In this document: positions 24,001 through 34,999 of the stretch, piece after piece
Position numbering within the stretch: position 1 is the first letter of the stretch
How the letters are laid out: every line of letters begins with the position of its first letter
Source of the DNA: Adiantum capillus-veneris
Taxonomy: Eukaryota; Streptophyta; Polypodiopsida; Polypodiales; Pteridaceae
Assembly (NCBI GenBank): GCA_014529385.2
Contig: CM043955.1
Location: 143,911,640-143,975,639, forward strand
Direction of reading: 5' to 3'
Length of the DNA stretch: 64,000 nt
The notes under the pieces: model-generated
What the model saw: the letters and a program-made list of their open reading frames with translations, nothing else
Database searches by the model: none
What the model was told of the DNA's origin: nothing
Position numbers and translations under genes: made by a program

Positions 24001-25070
24001 AGGCTTTCGTAACAGTCCAACAGAAAGCACATTGTATGTAAAGCGTGAGGGTGATGTATTTCTCATCGTGGTTCTTTATGTTAATGATTTGCTGATCACT
24101 GGACCAAATGAGAGACATATTGTTGAATTTAAGGCTGATTTGAATGCTACTTTCAAGATGAAAGATTTGGGGCTGTTGCATCATTATTTGGGTATACAGT
24201 TTAAGCACTGTGATGGTGGTATTGCCTTGTGTCAGAAAAGTTACATAGAGACATTGCTATGTAAGTTTGGACTTGAGGATTGCAAACCTATTGCCACTCC
24301 CATGGAAACAGGTTTGAAGTTGAGTCTACATGATGCTGGCGATCCTGCTGATGTCACTCTTTACCAAACTGCTGTTGGCTGCCTCATTTATGTATGCAAC
24401 ACGAGGCCGGATATTCAGTTTGCAGTCTCACAGGTCAGCAGATTTATTCATAGCCCAGGGTCTAAGCATTGGCAGGCTGTCAAGAGGATTTTCCGCTACC
24501 TTAGTGGCACTTTACATCTTGGCTTGTTTTATCCCAAGGGGGGATCATTGCCGCCAGACTTACATGCTTTTTCGGACTCAGATTGGGCTGGTTGTTTTGA
24601 CACGAGAGTGTCCACAAGTGGTTTTTGTTTCATGCTTGGCAGTTCATGTATATCATGGTTGAGCAAGAAGAAACCTACTGTGGCCACTTCGAGTTGTGAG
24701 GCTGATTACAGGGCAGTCTTCACAGCTACGGTTGAGTGTGTATGGCTCAGACGCCTTATGGCTAATTTGGGTGTTGGACATGACACTGTCAACACTATCT
24801 ACACTGACAGTCAGAGCGCATTGGCAGTTGCGAGGAACCCAGTTTTTCATGCTCGCACAAAGCACATTGAGGTGCATTACCACTATGTCAGGGAGAGGCT
24901 CTCAGCAGGAGAGATCAGCTTGGATTAAGTGCCAACACAGGACAACCTTGCAAATCTTTTCACAAAGTCATTGTCTCGTGAGAAGCTTGAAGCTTTCCGC
25001 AAAGATTTTGGCTTACTCCCCTTTGTGGACCGATCCTGTCCTCAGGGCATGGCACTTCCCTTTACTCATG
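21050..25070 (+). pseudogene. Copia gag-pol, one frame broken by three stops
   Basis: A single frame encodes Gag (DTFLASVKDINEQLISAGEV), a CCHC knuckle CHYCKANDHLIKSC (21596-21637), protease WYFDSGAT near 21845, pre-integrase HARFGH...CEGC near 22270-22380 and the integrase acidic residues in HSDVCGP, SDRGGEY and NGVAERKNR. RT, RNase H (FSDSDWAG, SCEADY, TDSQSA) and the C-terminal tail follow. Stops: TGA at 22793-22795 (CGA in copy 1), TAG at 23249-23251 (CAG in copy 1), TAA at 24926-24928 (Tyr in copy 1). The RT core is LYVNDLLITG, so the first Asp of YVDD is Asn (24083-24085). The earlier RT aspartate is Asn in HQSNIVISFL. The Gag N-terminus is unclear: this frame opens only at 21050, and a short ATG frame at 20973 is in another phase. 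Confidence 0.95.
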
Positions 25071-25098
25071 TGCCAGCTCTCGTTCACCGCATCACTCC

Positions 25099-25106
25099 AG
25101 GGGGGA
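25099..25106 (+). other. polypurine tract
   Basis: AGGGGGGA immediately before the 3' LTR primes plus-strand DNA. The same tract is kept next to the LTR of copy 1. Confidence 0.85.
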
Positions 25107-25108
25107 TT

Positions 25109-25336
25109 TGTTACCATATACATGTGGTAGTGATGTGTGTGAACACACTAGGACCGCCGGGGCATTTTTTCCCTCTTTAGGAGGTTTTTCCCCCCAGTGC
25201 ATTGTATATATGCCCATCACTTTAGGGCTATCTATCTTTCCATTGCACACCAAGTAATACACTCTCTATTGTGTGCCTTGAGCTTCCTTCGTCTTCTCCA
25301 AGCTGTGTGTGTTTCTCTACAACCCTAATTCCAACA
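25109..25336 (+). repeat. 3' LTR of Copia copy 2
   Basis: 228 bp, TG...CA ends, nearly identical to 20664-20890 and followed by AAGAA. Confidence 0.97.
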
Positions 25337-25341
25337 AAGAA
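25337..25341. repeat. target-site duplication AAGAA (right)
   Basis: Partner of 20659-20663. Confidence 0.93.
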
Positions 25342-25760
25342 CCCAAATTTCACGTCATCCCATCCTGGAGACTTCTCCTCACCTAGCACATGTATTGCAA
25401 GAGTGCATTCATCTTCGGTGAAACCCATCTCCAGATGGTTGGATTTGAGGGGTTCACATTTTTGTTAGCCATGTTGAGAAGTGTGACTCTTGCTTCATCC
25501 ACATCTATGGATTTCTCTTTGCTGGTTGGCCTATAATTGGGCTTAGAAGATTGAGCATTAGCTTGACCATACTATTGAGGTCTTGCACCACCTTCCCTTC
25601 GTCATTGGTAAGAGAGTTACGATGAGTTTTGAGTTTAAGTTCTCTGAAGAGATGTGCTTGATTGGAAGTTTTGGGTTGAAGGCAGATTTCTCTCAAGAGA
25701 ATTCTTATCTTCCTTATCTCTTCAAGCTATGTTTCTACAAGAACTATTTTTGCTTCTAGC
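25337..25760 (-). mobile_element. LINE ORF2 fragment, upstream half
   Basis: On the minus strand, LRELKLKTHRNSLTNDEGKV resembles the linker between endonuclease and RT (K-R----L-DDEG). GFTEDECTLAIHVLGEEKSP then GWDDVKFGF matches the L1-type RT start (E---A---LG--K-PG-D). Stops and frame changes show it is dead. The downstream half lies on the other side of the Copia insertion. Confidence 0.78.
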
Positions 25761-26307
25761 CACGACTTGTGTTCTCCTGCTGAAGGCATCCCTTAACTTT
25801 TCTTTTTGCTCAATAATTCTATCTCATTTTTAGCACGCTTATACTTTGCCTTGCACGTCTTCTTCAACCTTGGCTTGCTCTTTTAATTGTTGTTTCAATG
25901 CTCTTAGCAAAGACATTCCAAGCTTTAGGGCACTCTGAGTTAACATATTTATTTAGCTTGTGAAGAGATTTTTTGGCTAGACCCTTGAATAGTGGGTCAT
26001 TGAGTAGGTGTTTCTCAGTGGTCAAGTTTCTTCGTGTGTTTTTCCAAGAGGATTCAAGTAAGGAAGTGGTGAAAGGTTTTGAAGAGAAAGTAGGTGTCCC
26101 AGAACAGGCCATGAGGGAGGTGGTATAAGTGCCAGAATCAACAAGCTTTGAAGAGGAACCTGAAAGTATGTCAAGCTCTAGTAGTTCTTTGGACACTCAT
26201 GGTACTTGGGAAATGGGCTTGACACCTTTGAGGTATGATGTTTATGACATTTTGCATGTGAAGAAGATAGGAACTGATCTGGATTCCAAAATGCTAAGGG
26301 ATTGTGA
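25761..26307 (-). other. protein-like frame of unknown origin
   Basis: A 110-codon minus-strand frame at 25864-26196 ends KAWNVFAKSIETTIKRASQG. It could be the region upstream of the LINE RT linker, but I cannot assign a domain. Confidence 0.3.
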
Positions 26308-26375
26308 ATTAGTCGGTTCATCAAAAATTGTTATCAGAAATAAGCTTTGTGATCTTATCTTCCACTTCATGAAAT
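26308..26375 (-). repeat. left repeat of the Gypsy region, outer piece
   Basis: GTCGGTTCATCAAAAATTG and CTTATCTTCCACTTCATGAA match 36530-36598. Similarity stops at both ends: to the left nothing follows, and to the right it resumes only at 27886. Confidence 0.75.
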
Positions 26376-26459
26376 TGCTTCAGTAATTAAAAAAAGAAGA
26401 AGGTAAATCTAGTTTGATAGCTTGGCAAAAATTAAATCTCTTTATCAAGCTAATTATAT

Positions 26460-26892
26460 GCCCACCTATCTTTTATCTATCTCTTTCTATTTTTAAATTT
26501 TCTTATCTATCTATTACACCATCTTTAATTTATCTATTTGTGTGTCTATTTATCTGTTTATTTTTTTAATTTAACAATTTATCTAACTTTCTTTCTATCT
26601 ATCTATGTATCTACCTATCTATCTATCAGTTGTTTGCCTATCTATTTGTCTATCTATCAATTTATCTACCTACCTACCTACCTATCTATCTATATATCTA
26701 TCTGTCCATCCATCCATCTACCTATCTACCTACCTACATATCTATCAATCTGTTTTTCCATCCATGTGTGTCTCTGCCTATCTTGTTTTTTAATTGATTA
26801 TTATTATATTTATTTCTTAAATTTTTAAAAAAATTTATGATTTTTTTGGTTAATACTTTTACTTTCAAACTCATTATCTATCTATCTATTTT
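26460..26892. repeat. (TCTA/TACC)n tetranucleotide repeat region
   Basis: Imperfect TCTA, TACC and CATC tetramers with AT-rich interruptions. Frames through it give Tyr-Leu-Ser-Ile repeats and are not genes. Confidence 0.9.
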
Positions 26893-26913
26893 TAACTTTT
26901 TATTAATGGGTAG

Positions 26914-27140
26914 AAGCATGTATTGGTGGAACCCTTAAAAAAAAGTGGAGACTTGTAAATTTTTTGCAAGAAAATTCAAAACGTGTCAAATTTTATAGTT
27001 TTAGACTCTACATGAAATAATCTATCCATTGATATACAACATGCTAGTTTATTTTACATGTAAGACAAGAAGATGGGGCTTATAAAGTGCTACCAAAGGA
27101 CTATCCAAGTCACCCCTTTTTGGTACCACCAATACATGCG
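26914..27140. mobile_element. possible MITE or foldback element
   Basis: AGCATGTATTGGTGGAACC at 26915 is mirrored by the complement of GGTACCACCAATACATGC ending near 27139. Looser pairing extends inwards for another 15 or so bases. Element length is about 226 bp. No clear target duplication. Confidence 0.4.
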
Positions 27141-27885
27141 TTGGCTCAAATATATTCATTTAAATAAATAAATATATATATTTTCTTAAAAAAGTTCAGG
27201 TCTGAGTCGCACCTAGTACCAGTGGCAGTGAGAGCAATTTACGGTGAAAATGCTTTGTGGTCGCGCTTACACAAAAAGAAGAGGGGGAGATTTTCTAGGC
27301 ACGGAACAATAGTGAGTGACAGGATCGATTCTTGAAGACCTGGAAATGAGGAGAGCTTTGCACCTCCGTGTCTTTTGCATAACTTCTCCAAAATCCACAG
27401 CGCTAGCAGCACTGCAAGAGGGCTCCGAATTTCCTGCAGCACAACACGAACATGCCTAAAATTGACAAGAAAATTATCAAGTTAGCTCTACTAACCTTGA
27501 GTGTGACTTGGCTTTATTTTCTAAAGAAATTGACTAGTTGGACCAAAATTTTATTTTGCTAAGTTATATTTTAGGTGCTTCTTTTCCATTTTGCTTTGCA
27601 AAATGTATTTAATTTTTATTCTTTTTTTTGGGCCTTCAAATCTATTTGTGAGGACTAAATTATTATAAATAATTTTTGTATTCTTAAAGCTAACCTTTAC
27701 ATCTCTAACGGAGAAGAAAGTGTTTGCTTGAATGGAGCATAAAGCATACATGCATAGCATTTATAATGGTTTAGCTTTTACATCAAAAGATCTTTACAGG
27801 ATATTCACGTATTATACGGGTTATTTGCATATAATCTCGTATAATACGTATAAAAATTATTATACAAACGTATAAATGCAACCCA

Positions 27886-28993
27886 TGCCCTTTTACAATC
27901 CATCAGCCCAAACTTCAAAAGTCATGTGCTATAATGGTCAATTCTACATAGCTTTTTTTCATTTTGGCTCTTGCACAAGCCAGCTCCTCTTGCAATCTTC
28001 TAACCTCACTTTCTAACATGTCAATCTGTTATCCATTTGACTTATGTGTCTCCAAAATTAATATCATAGCCTCTTGATTACATATAATACAATTCAACTT
28101 TGAGTCTCGACAGACTCTATACAGCATCTTGCACAGAGAATACTCCGATCACCTGTGGACTATGTCCCTTTGAAAATAGAGTCGCTCTAATTGCTTGCTT
28201 TCAAGGTATGTTCCCCAGAGCCCTCCCTCACGTTCCTTGGAAACAAGGTGATGGTCTTTGTCCAAGAATCGGATTTAAACACCACACACAGTTGAGGGAA
28301 TAGAGTTATCTTTGTTGCATCCTTTTGCTTATTGGGGCTCCCTTCCAGATTCTTCACACCCAACCGCATCCCACTTTTTGACTTGCCAAGTGACGGCGGC
28401 TCCCGTTCTAATCTCCTCTTTTTGGTCTCACTCAAAATCCCTTGATCTAGTCCTCTCACAAAACATGCTGGTGCTACCGACGGACCTAGTGACACTTGTA
28501 ACACATGCAAAAAAATGGCCTCCATATAATATGATACCTTTGCAAGAGATGGAGACCTCCTCTTGTCTTGAGGCTCCACAAATTGCATCCGATCAAAGAT
28601 GAAATGTAGTGCAGACAACTGTTACTCCCCTCTTTGCATGATACAAGGGCACAAAGGCTTATTTTGATATATATGCTGACTTCACCAACAAATAGACCTT
28701 ATCCAAGTACCAATACATATGCACACTGCGGAGTTTCCCGCTTGTATGACCTACTCCCTTTTGGGGCTCCAAACTCTGCCCTCATGGTGACATTAGTACT
28801 CCTCTTCAATTTTTGCCCCAGGTTATGATGCACTTTGAAAACTTGTGCAATTAATTGAGGTGTAACCTCCTTATCATTGATGACGTAGCCTGAGCTCTCC
28901 CTAAGATGGCCTAACTGCCTTTCTGCAAAATCATTCTTCTCCCAAAGCCCTCATGTAAACATGCATAGTCATAAAGACCAATTCATCGCAACC
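27886..28993 (-). repeat. left 1.1-kb repeat flanking the Gypsy element
   Basis: Matches 36610-37709 along its length; shared blocks include TCAAAATCCCTTGATCTAGT and AGTCATAAAGA-CAATT. On the minus strand it would start TGGTTGCGATG, and the right copy starts TGTTGCAGC. A purine-rich GATAAGGAAACTAAGG precedes it, as expected of a 3' LTR. A 143-codon frame at 28187-28618 argues that part of it may be coding instead. Confidence 0.65.
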
Positions 28994-29479
28994 AAACCTT
29001 AGTTTCCTTATCATGCACATCTAAGCCCTCATCTACATCAATCTTGTTTGCTACATTATCTCCACCAGACTCAGCTTTATCGCTTTCATCAACAATATAT
29101 AAGCTTGCTCGCCTTGGGCACTGGAGCTCCTCCATCGCAGTGGTCATGAAGTGGGTTTGCGTCATCAATTCACTTGTGAGCTCTTGCCCGCCAGCCAACT
29201 GCTACTTCTTCAAAATCTCTAAAAACATGGTGTTATGTGACAAACGGACACTCACAGGTAGGGGGTTTAAATGCATGCACAAGCAAAATTGTATGCCCTT
29301 ACACTTTTATAATTAAGATTCTCCTTATTATGAGAGCTGCATGATTTATGAGTACCCTCAAAAAGTGCACATGATTTAAGCCTCCTTCGACCAATCTCCT
29401 CATCAATTCCACAATCTAACCCTACAGTGTACTTTTTTGGATTTTGCATTCCACAACAAATCCACAGTCATGAATCTTG

Positions 29480-30330
29480 GCTAATCACTTGAGAACCAGT
29501 AAAATCCACCAAGGCTTCCCCTATGGCTTGTGGTACAACCTCTACCCATTTAACTGCTATCTCCTCAGATTTATTCACCATCCAATAAGGAATATCATGG
29601 ATCTTCTTATAAAACTTTTTCAATCAAAATTTATTCATCAGCTTCAATGTCGAAGTTTCAAACACATCCTTTAGCCTAAAAGTGCCTTGTCCCAATTCTT
29701 CAACAATCTGATATGGCCCAAATTAACTCAATTTCAGTTTACTCAGATGTGGCCCCAAATTTGAGTTGTATAGCATTAGCCAGTTGCCTTTCTGAAAAAT
29801 CTTGAACTTAACTTGCCTTGACATCCATGCTTGTCTTGTGTTTTGACTTATCTCTACTGCATATGCACTTGAAATCCGATCTTCTTCCAACTTCAACAAC
29901 TCCCTCTATCAATGCAACATTGAATCCTCAGGGTTCAATCTATGCTAGAGTACTAGCCTCAAGCTTGGAATCACATATTCCATTGAAGCAACAACTTCAA
30001 TCCCATAAACCAACTTGAAAGGTGTCCTATTGCAACTTTGTATGCTTTCCAAAATGACCATAATGAAGAATTTAACTTGTCATCCCAATCCAAACTGTTT
30101 TTTGAAACAATCTTTTTCAAGATCCTTATCAGTACCTTATTGGTACTCTAAGCTTGCCCATTTTCTTGCGAGATTACGGCGTTGATTTCTTATGTAAAAT
30201 CATATGTCTGGTTGGAAACTCCTCAATGATTGAATGTAGAAAATGCACACCTTGATTTGACACCAACTCAATTGGACATCCAAATTTTGTCATAATGTGC
30301 TTATACAAAAATTTGGCTACACTTGCTGCT
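29480..30330 (-). pseudogene. Gypsy integrase
   Basis: IMTKFGCPIELVSNQGVHFL (near 30250-30310) matches the core containing the second catalytic Asp, here Asn (SNQG for SDQG). DWDDKLNSSLWSFWKAYKVA, then GHLSSWFMG near 30000-30090, matches the conserved DWD-KL--ALWAYRTAYK--- region. Several stops. The left limit is approximate. Confidence 0.75.
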
Positions 30331-30467
30331 TTCTTGTCCCTCCTTTTCTATAATGCTCCAACAATAATAAAAAATGACCTACTCTGCAAAGAAAACTTCT
30401 TATTTTGATCTGTTGTCCTACTAAAGGGAAACACACCATCTGTAAAAAATTGTACCATTTGATCATA

Positions 30468-31899
30468 CTAATTGTCAAAATCTTGCCCTTGCACTTGAAA
30501 CAATTCTACATCCGGTAGGTGATATGACACTCGTGGTGCCTGTTTGACATGTTCCAATCTATTGAGATAATCTGCTACCACATGTTTGTTTCCAGGTGTA
30601 TGGCAACAACGTATAATCAAAATCTTGCAACAAAAGCATCCATCTACTAGCAAGTTTGCCTTCCAGCTCTGGCTTCTTCCCCAAGAAAATGAGTGCTTGA
30701 TGATCAACATGAAAGATCAGTTTGTTCCCTATCAATTAATGTCTAAATTTTTCCAATGCAAAATTCATCCCAAAGCTTTGTGCTCAGTAACTGTATAGTT
30801 CTTCTCAACCACTTTTACCATCCTACTGGCATAATACACCAGTCTCAACCATCCTCGGATCTTCTCCTGCATCAAAACAACTTTGACTGCCATATCCTAT
30901 GAATCCACAAACACGTGAAAGGGTAACTACCAATTTGGTGGTTGGATGATAGGGAAAACCACTAGCATATACTTTTGGATGCAAAATGCCTTCTCCTGAA
31001 CATCTCCCATACAAACTCAACATCTTCCTTTGTTAAATGACTCAAAGGTGCACTTACATCTACTTGATACCGCAACCATCGTGTATGGACCACTTAATCT
31101 TCCTCATGAATCTTGACACCGCCTTCAAATTGTTAGGTGCTATCACCCTCTGATTGCACCAATTTTGTCCGAATTAATCAACATTCCTTCCTTTGATATA
31201 ATATGCCCCATCAATTTTCCTCTTTGAACTACAATTGCACACTTGTAAGGATTCAAAGACATATAAAACATTCATAATCTCTCCAAACATTTCCTAAGAT
31301 ACATTAAGTGCTTTGCCTTCTCTCCAAACACAAAAAAGTCATCCATAAAAATCTACATGAATTCTATAAGGTATGTCTCAAAGGTTTTGAAAGCTATTTT
31401 TTAATATGATGGTAGTCCATTCTTCAATCCAAAGCTCATCACTCTATATGCAAATGATCCCCATTCAACAATAAACGCCATCTTGGTGACATCCTCTTCT
31501 GCCATCATGATTTGATTGTATCCCAACAATCTGTCAAGAAATCTATACGTCTTATGTCCTCCTACATAATCTAAAATAGAATCCACAAATGGCAATGGGA
31601 ATGGATATGAAATTTTTGCTGCATTCAACTTCCTATAATCCACACACACATGGATTTTGTCTGACTTCTTTGCATATCAGTGACAACCACTCCACTTGAT
31701 CCAGTGGTATAATGACACCCAATTGCTTATCCAAATCCTCTTTAACTTGCTTTGCATAATTCAAATTCAAAATGTATCTTTGTTGAATCACTGGCACAAC
31801 ATCCTCCTTCAAATTGATCCTCTGTTTAAACATTGCCGAATCTATGCCTTTCATGTCAAAATAATCCCAGGTAAATACATCAATGAACTCTTGCAACAA
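30468..31899 (-). pseudogene. Gypsy reverse transcriptase and RNase H
   Basis: RT begins with FTWDYFDMKGID and YILNLNYAKQVKEDLDKQ. It continues CVDYRKLNAAKISYPFPLPF, then FLDRLLGYNQI and FAYRVMSFGLKN. The catalytic FMDDFFVFGE near 31320-31350 is intact. RNase H ends with TPGNKHVVADYLNRLEHVK near 30560. The frame changes near 31640 and stops are scattered, so no enzyme is made. Confidence 0.88.
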
Positions 31900-32599
31900 T
31901 TGCTTGAGATCCTCCTTAAATCTGTCATCTATGTTAACACTGACTCTGACAACTTTTGGGTTAACATTTTAGATCCAAGATTCAAATCTGCAAATCATCC
32001 TCTTTTACTTGTGAAACCTTCTCCATCAGCTTAACATACTAGAACTCAACTCTAGTGATTGCCTCCTTTGGTGTAACCTCCCCTTCTGAAAAATTTGAGT
32101 TCTCCTTCATCTTAGACCTATGACTGACTTTTGACTCTTGAATTGAATTTTGATCTCCATCTCCTTTCTCCAACTTATCACTGACTTCTTAGATGACTTC
32201 TCAAAGTTCTCTTGACAAACATACTTTTCAACAATTCTTTCTACATCAACCTCAAACATCGGTACAACAGTGGGATTGGCTTCCAAAAAACATGCTTCAC
32301 CATCATTTTCCACATCTTTAGCTAAATTAATAGTTTGAGCCATCATTGGCTTTAATGACGTTGACAACCTCTTATTTGAACTCATCGGAATCCTCACCAT
32401 GTTCTTACCATTCTTCAAAACCACTTCATTTCTTTTCCAATCCTACTTAAACTCTGCTAATTTTAAACCACGGTCTCCCCAAAAACATTGAATAAGCATT
32501 ACTTGCATTCTGCATCCTCAAGACAACAAAGTTTTCTTGAAACGACAACCCATGCACTTCAAGAGATTGTCTTCTCAGCATCCCAGTTGGCTGCACTCT

Positions 32600-32812
32600 T
32601 CACTGATGTGTGATCTTTACTTGGAATGGTGCAAGACTCAGCCTCAAATTTATCCTCCTTGAAAATTCAATTTTTGAAAAAATATGTACTCCATATCCTG
32701 CATCTAACAAAACATCTAAAATTGTAGGGCCATCAAACTCAAGCTTTATAGTTAGTATAGTGAAATTAACATCATCAAGACTAATCTGATAATTTTCCAC
32801 CTTATCCTTCAA
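32600..32812 (-). pseudogene. Gypsy aspartic protease
   Basis: A 70-codon frame contains ILDVLLDAGYGVHIFSK, the retropepsin active-site region, with DAG where D-S/T/G-G is usual. It lies between the knuckle and RT as expected. Confidence 0.65.
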
Positions 32813-33617
32813 TGCATTTCAAATTGCTGGAGATTTTGTCATCCTAGTGATATAATAAAACCTATCCTAAAAAATTAGAACCAACGAAAGCAATTGATCC
32901 AATGTAGTAAAATTCATGGGAGTATTCAACAATTCTTCAAACAACTCCCCTGATGTTAATTCAGAACTCTCCACTTTCTTCAACTGCCTTTGCTTTCACT
33001 TGGAAGTCGTCTCATCCTGTCTTAACTTCTCAACTTCCTCAACCAATTCCTCTCTTACTTCTTTCTGCTCATTCCAATCAAGAGGTGGTTTAAGCTTTGC
33101 TTTACAATGTGTATTGCCAATACATCCGGCTCACAAAACTTACATTGCAAACAATCACACTCCAAAGAGTAAACTATTGACACTTGATTTGTCCCATGAT
33201 TATGAGAAACTTCAACATCAATCAAATTATTTTGAGGTGCCTCCTTTGTTGTTCCCTGTTGCACAGATGGTGCAGGCAATTGTGGCAACTGCTAATTTGG
33301 TATTTACTGATTCCATCCTTGTGGAATTCCCCCCTTGTTGATTCCAATTCTGTGGCTGTTTCCATCACTGATATTGTTGCCAACCTTGTTGTTGATTCCA
33401 ATTACCTCCCCAAGGTCTAAAGTTTTGATATCTGCAAAATCTTGGTCGGTATCCTTGATTAAAATTCCCTCTAAATGGCCTATTTTGATTAAAAGGTGGT
33501 CTCCATCCAAAAAATTGTTGTTGCTGTCGTTTGCTACGTCGGATTGTTAAACATCTTCTATTGTCCTACCACATCTGGAAACACTCAGCTTGCCTGTGCA
33601 AAATTTTGTTGAATCTT

Positions 33618-33863
33618 TTACTGAATCCTCTCTAAAATTGGTCCTTTGAAATTCGGATTATACCAACAATTGGTTGTTAGGTGACCATGATTGTCACAAA
33701 TATCACAATGAACTTTCTTGCTAAGTGATTCCTGCTTGATACCCATTTCCTTCAACTTCTTTTCCACCATCTTCTCTACTAAACTTCCCTTTGACTTATT
33801 CTTTGACTTCTTCTCATGCTTCCTCTTCTTATCCTCTTTATCTAAACCTAAATCTAAATCCAA
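33618..33863 (-). pseudogene. Gypsy Gag C-terminus with CCHC knuckle
   Basis: A Lys-rich stretch (KEDKKRKHEKKSKNKSKGS) precedes HCDICDNHGHLTTNCWYNP, a C-X2-C-X4-H-X4-C nucleic-acid-binding knuckle. The frame opens with an Asp-rich region that continues upstream (33900-33960). Confidence 0.8.
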
Positions 33864-34027
33864 ATCAGAACTAGAATCAAAATCTGAATTGTTGCTTGCT
33901 TCTCAATCAGAATTTGAATTTGTATCTGAGTCATCATCAAAATCTAAATCAAAATCGTCATCACTATAGTCATCTCTAGATTGCTTCTTCTTATTCCCCT
34001 TCTTTTTTTTCTTCTTCTACCTAGAAC

Positions 34028-34719
34028 TCATTTTGGAGGAACTTGGATTTGACACTCCAAACCTCTTCTCCACTCTTGTTGAAGTTTGCACCAAAGCATC
34101 CAACTCCAGCACTTACACCTTCGACTATGTTTCAGAGTTCTTTTTGCAGACCATTCATAAAGTACCCACATAAAGCACCCAATCAACATCTCAACTGTAG
34201 GCCTCTCTGCATTTGTAATCCTGTTCAAGTACTTATTAAACTTTTGAGTATAATCCTCTACAAACATCTTATTATGCTTAATCTCCTTAATTTTAGTGAG
34301 CACAACTTCGGAGTTTTCTCCTTCTAAAATCGATTCAAAAATGGATTTCTTAACATTGTGTATTCTGCAAAATGATTGACATTGAAATTACTACACCATT
34401 GCATGGTTCTTCCCTCTAGTGTCGCTTGGAACTGCCGTATCTTGGCTTGCGTGTCATACACTCCGTCAAATTCTCTAGCCTGCCACCTTGTCTCAAATTG
34501 GGCTACATGGAAATTGGGGTCTTGTTTAGACTTCCTTGAAAAGGTTCCAAACTTGACAGGTAAATCCACTCTAGTTGCTGCCCCCATATTCCTTAGCGTA
34601 TTTGGGGATAATTGCCCTATTGTGGATGACAATGATGATACCAATGATACTTTTTGTGTTGGTACACCTCCTCTGATGCTCAAATGGTTAAAATCCAATC
34701 TTTTTCTTGCCAAAAACAA
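34028..34719 (-). pseudogene. Gypsy Gag capsid region
   Basis: The frame at 34324-34719 contains RQFQATLEGRTMQWCSNF, matching the retrotransposon gag domain (L-LRQF--TL-G-A--WY--L). The following frame (34028-34303) continues with FVEDYTQKFNKYLNRI. A frameshift near 34310 separates them. Confidence 0.78.
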
Positions 34720-34939
34720 GCAGGGAACAGACTAAAGGAAACTTTGAAGCATCTTAAAACTAATATGTTTTGTTTTAAATAGGGTTAGTAAAGAGGTGTA
34801 TGAGCAAAGATTTCTATAAAAGATGGGAGGAGAGGAATCTAGCGAGATTCAAGCTCTCTCCATCTCATTGTTTCATGCAACAACTTTCTCCTTCTATCAC
34901 TTGTGGCACTTCCACTATCAGATTGCATGTCATTGTCAA

Positions 34940-34942
<3 letters not shown>

Positions 34943-34987
<45 letters not shown>
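34943..34987. repeat. (CT)n microsatellite
   Basis: About 22 CT units upstream of Gypsy gag (minus-strand sense). Confidence 0.95.
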
Positions 34988-34990
<3 letters not shown>

Positions 34991-34999
34991 CACATGCAC

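Larger units (their letters stand above)
20664..25336 (+). mobile_element. complete Ty1/Copia retrotransposon, copy 2 (4,673 bp)
   Basis: All structural landmarks are present: 227-bp 5' LTR, primer-binding site for initiator Met-tRNA, gag-protease-integrase-RT-RNase H order, polypurine tract, 228-bp 3' LTR and perfect 5-bp target duplications. The LTRs differ at about four substitutions and one indel, so insertion is fairly recent. Despite that, pol has three in-frame stops and a lost RT catalytic residue. It is a decayed copy or one mobilised in trans. It sits inside a minus-strand LINE. Confidence 0.97.
26376..27885. other. non-homologous 1.5-kb segment splitting the left repeat
   Basis: This stretch has no counterpart at 36598-36610 in the right-hand repeat. 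It is AT-rich and contains the TCTA repeat, the inverted-repeat element at 26914-27140 and a perfect 11-bp hairpin (CGTATTATACG at 27808, CGTATAATACG at 27838). No gene is recognised. Confidence 0.55.

Noticed and set aside
26538-26828. 96-codon frame rich in Tyr, Leu and Ser with apparent hydrophobic segments
   Set aside because: Product of the TCTA tetranucleotide repeat, not a membrane protein.
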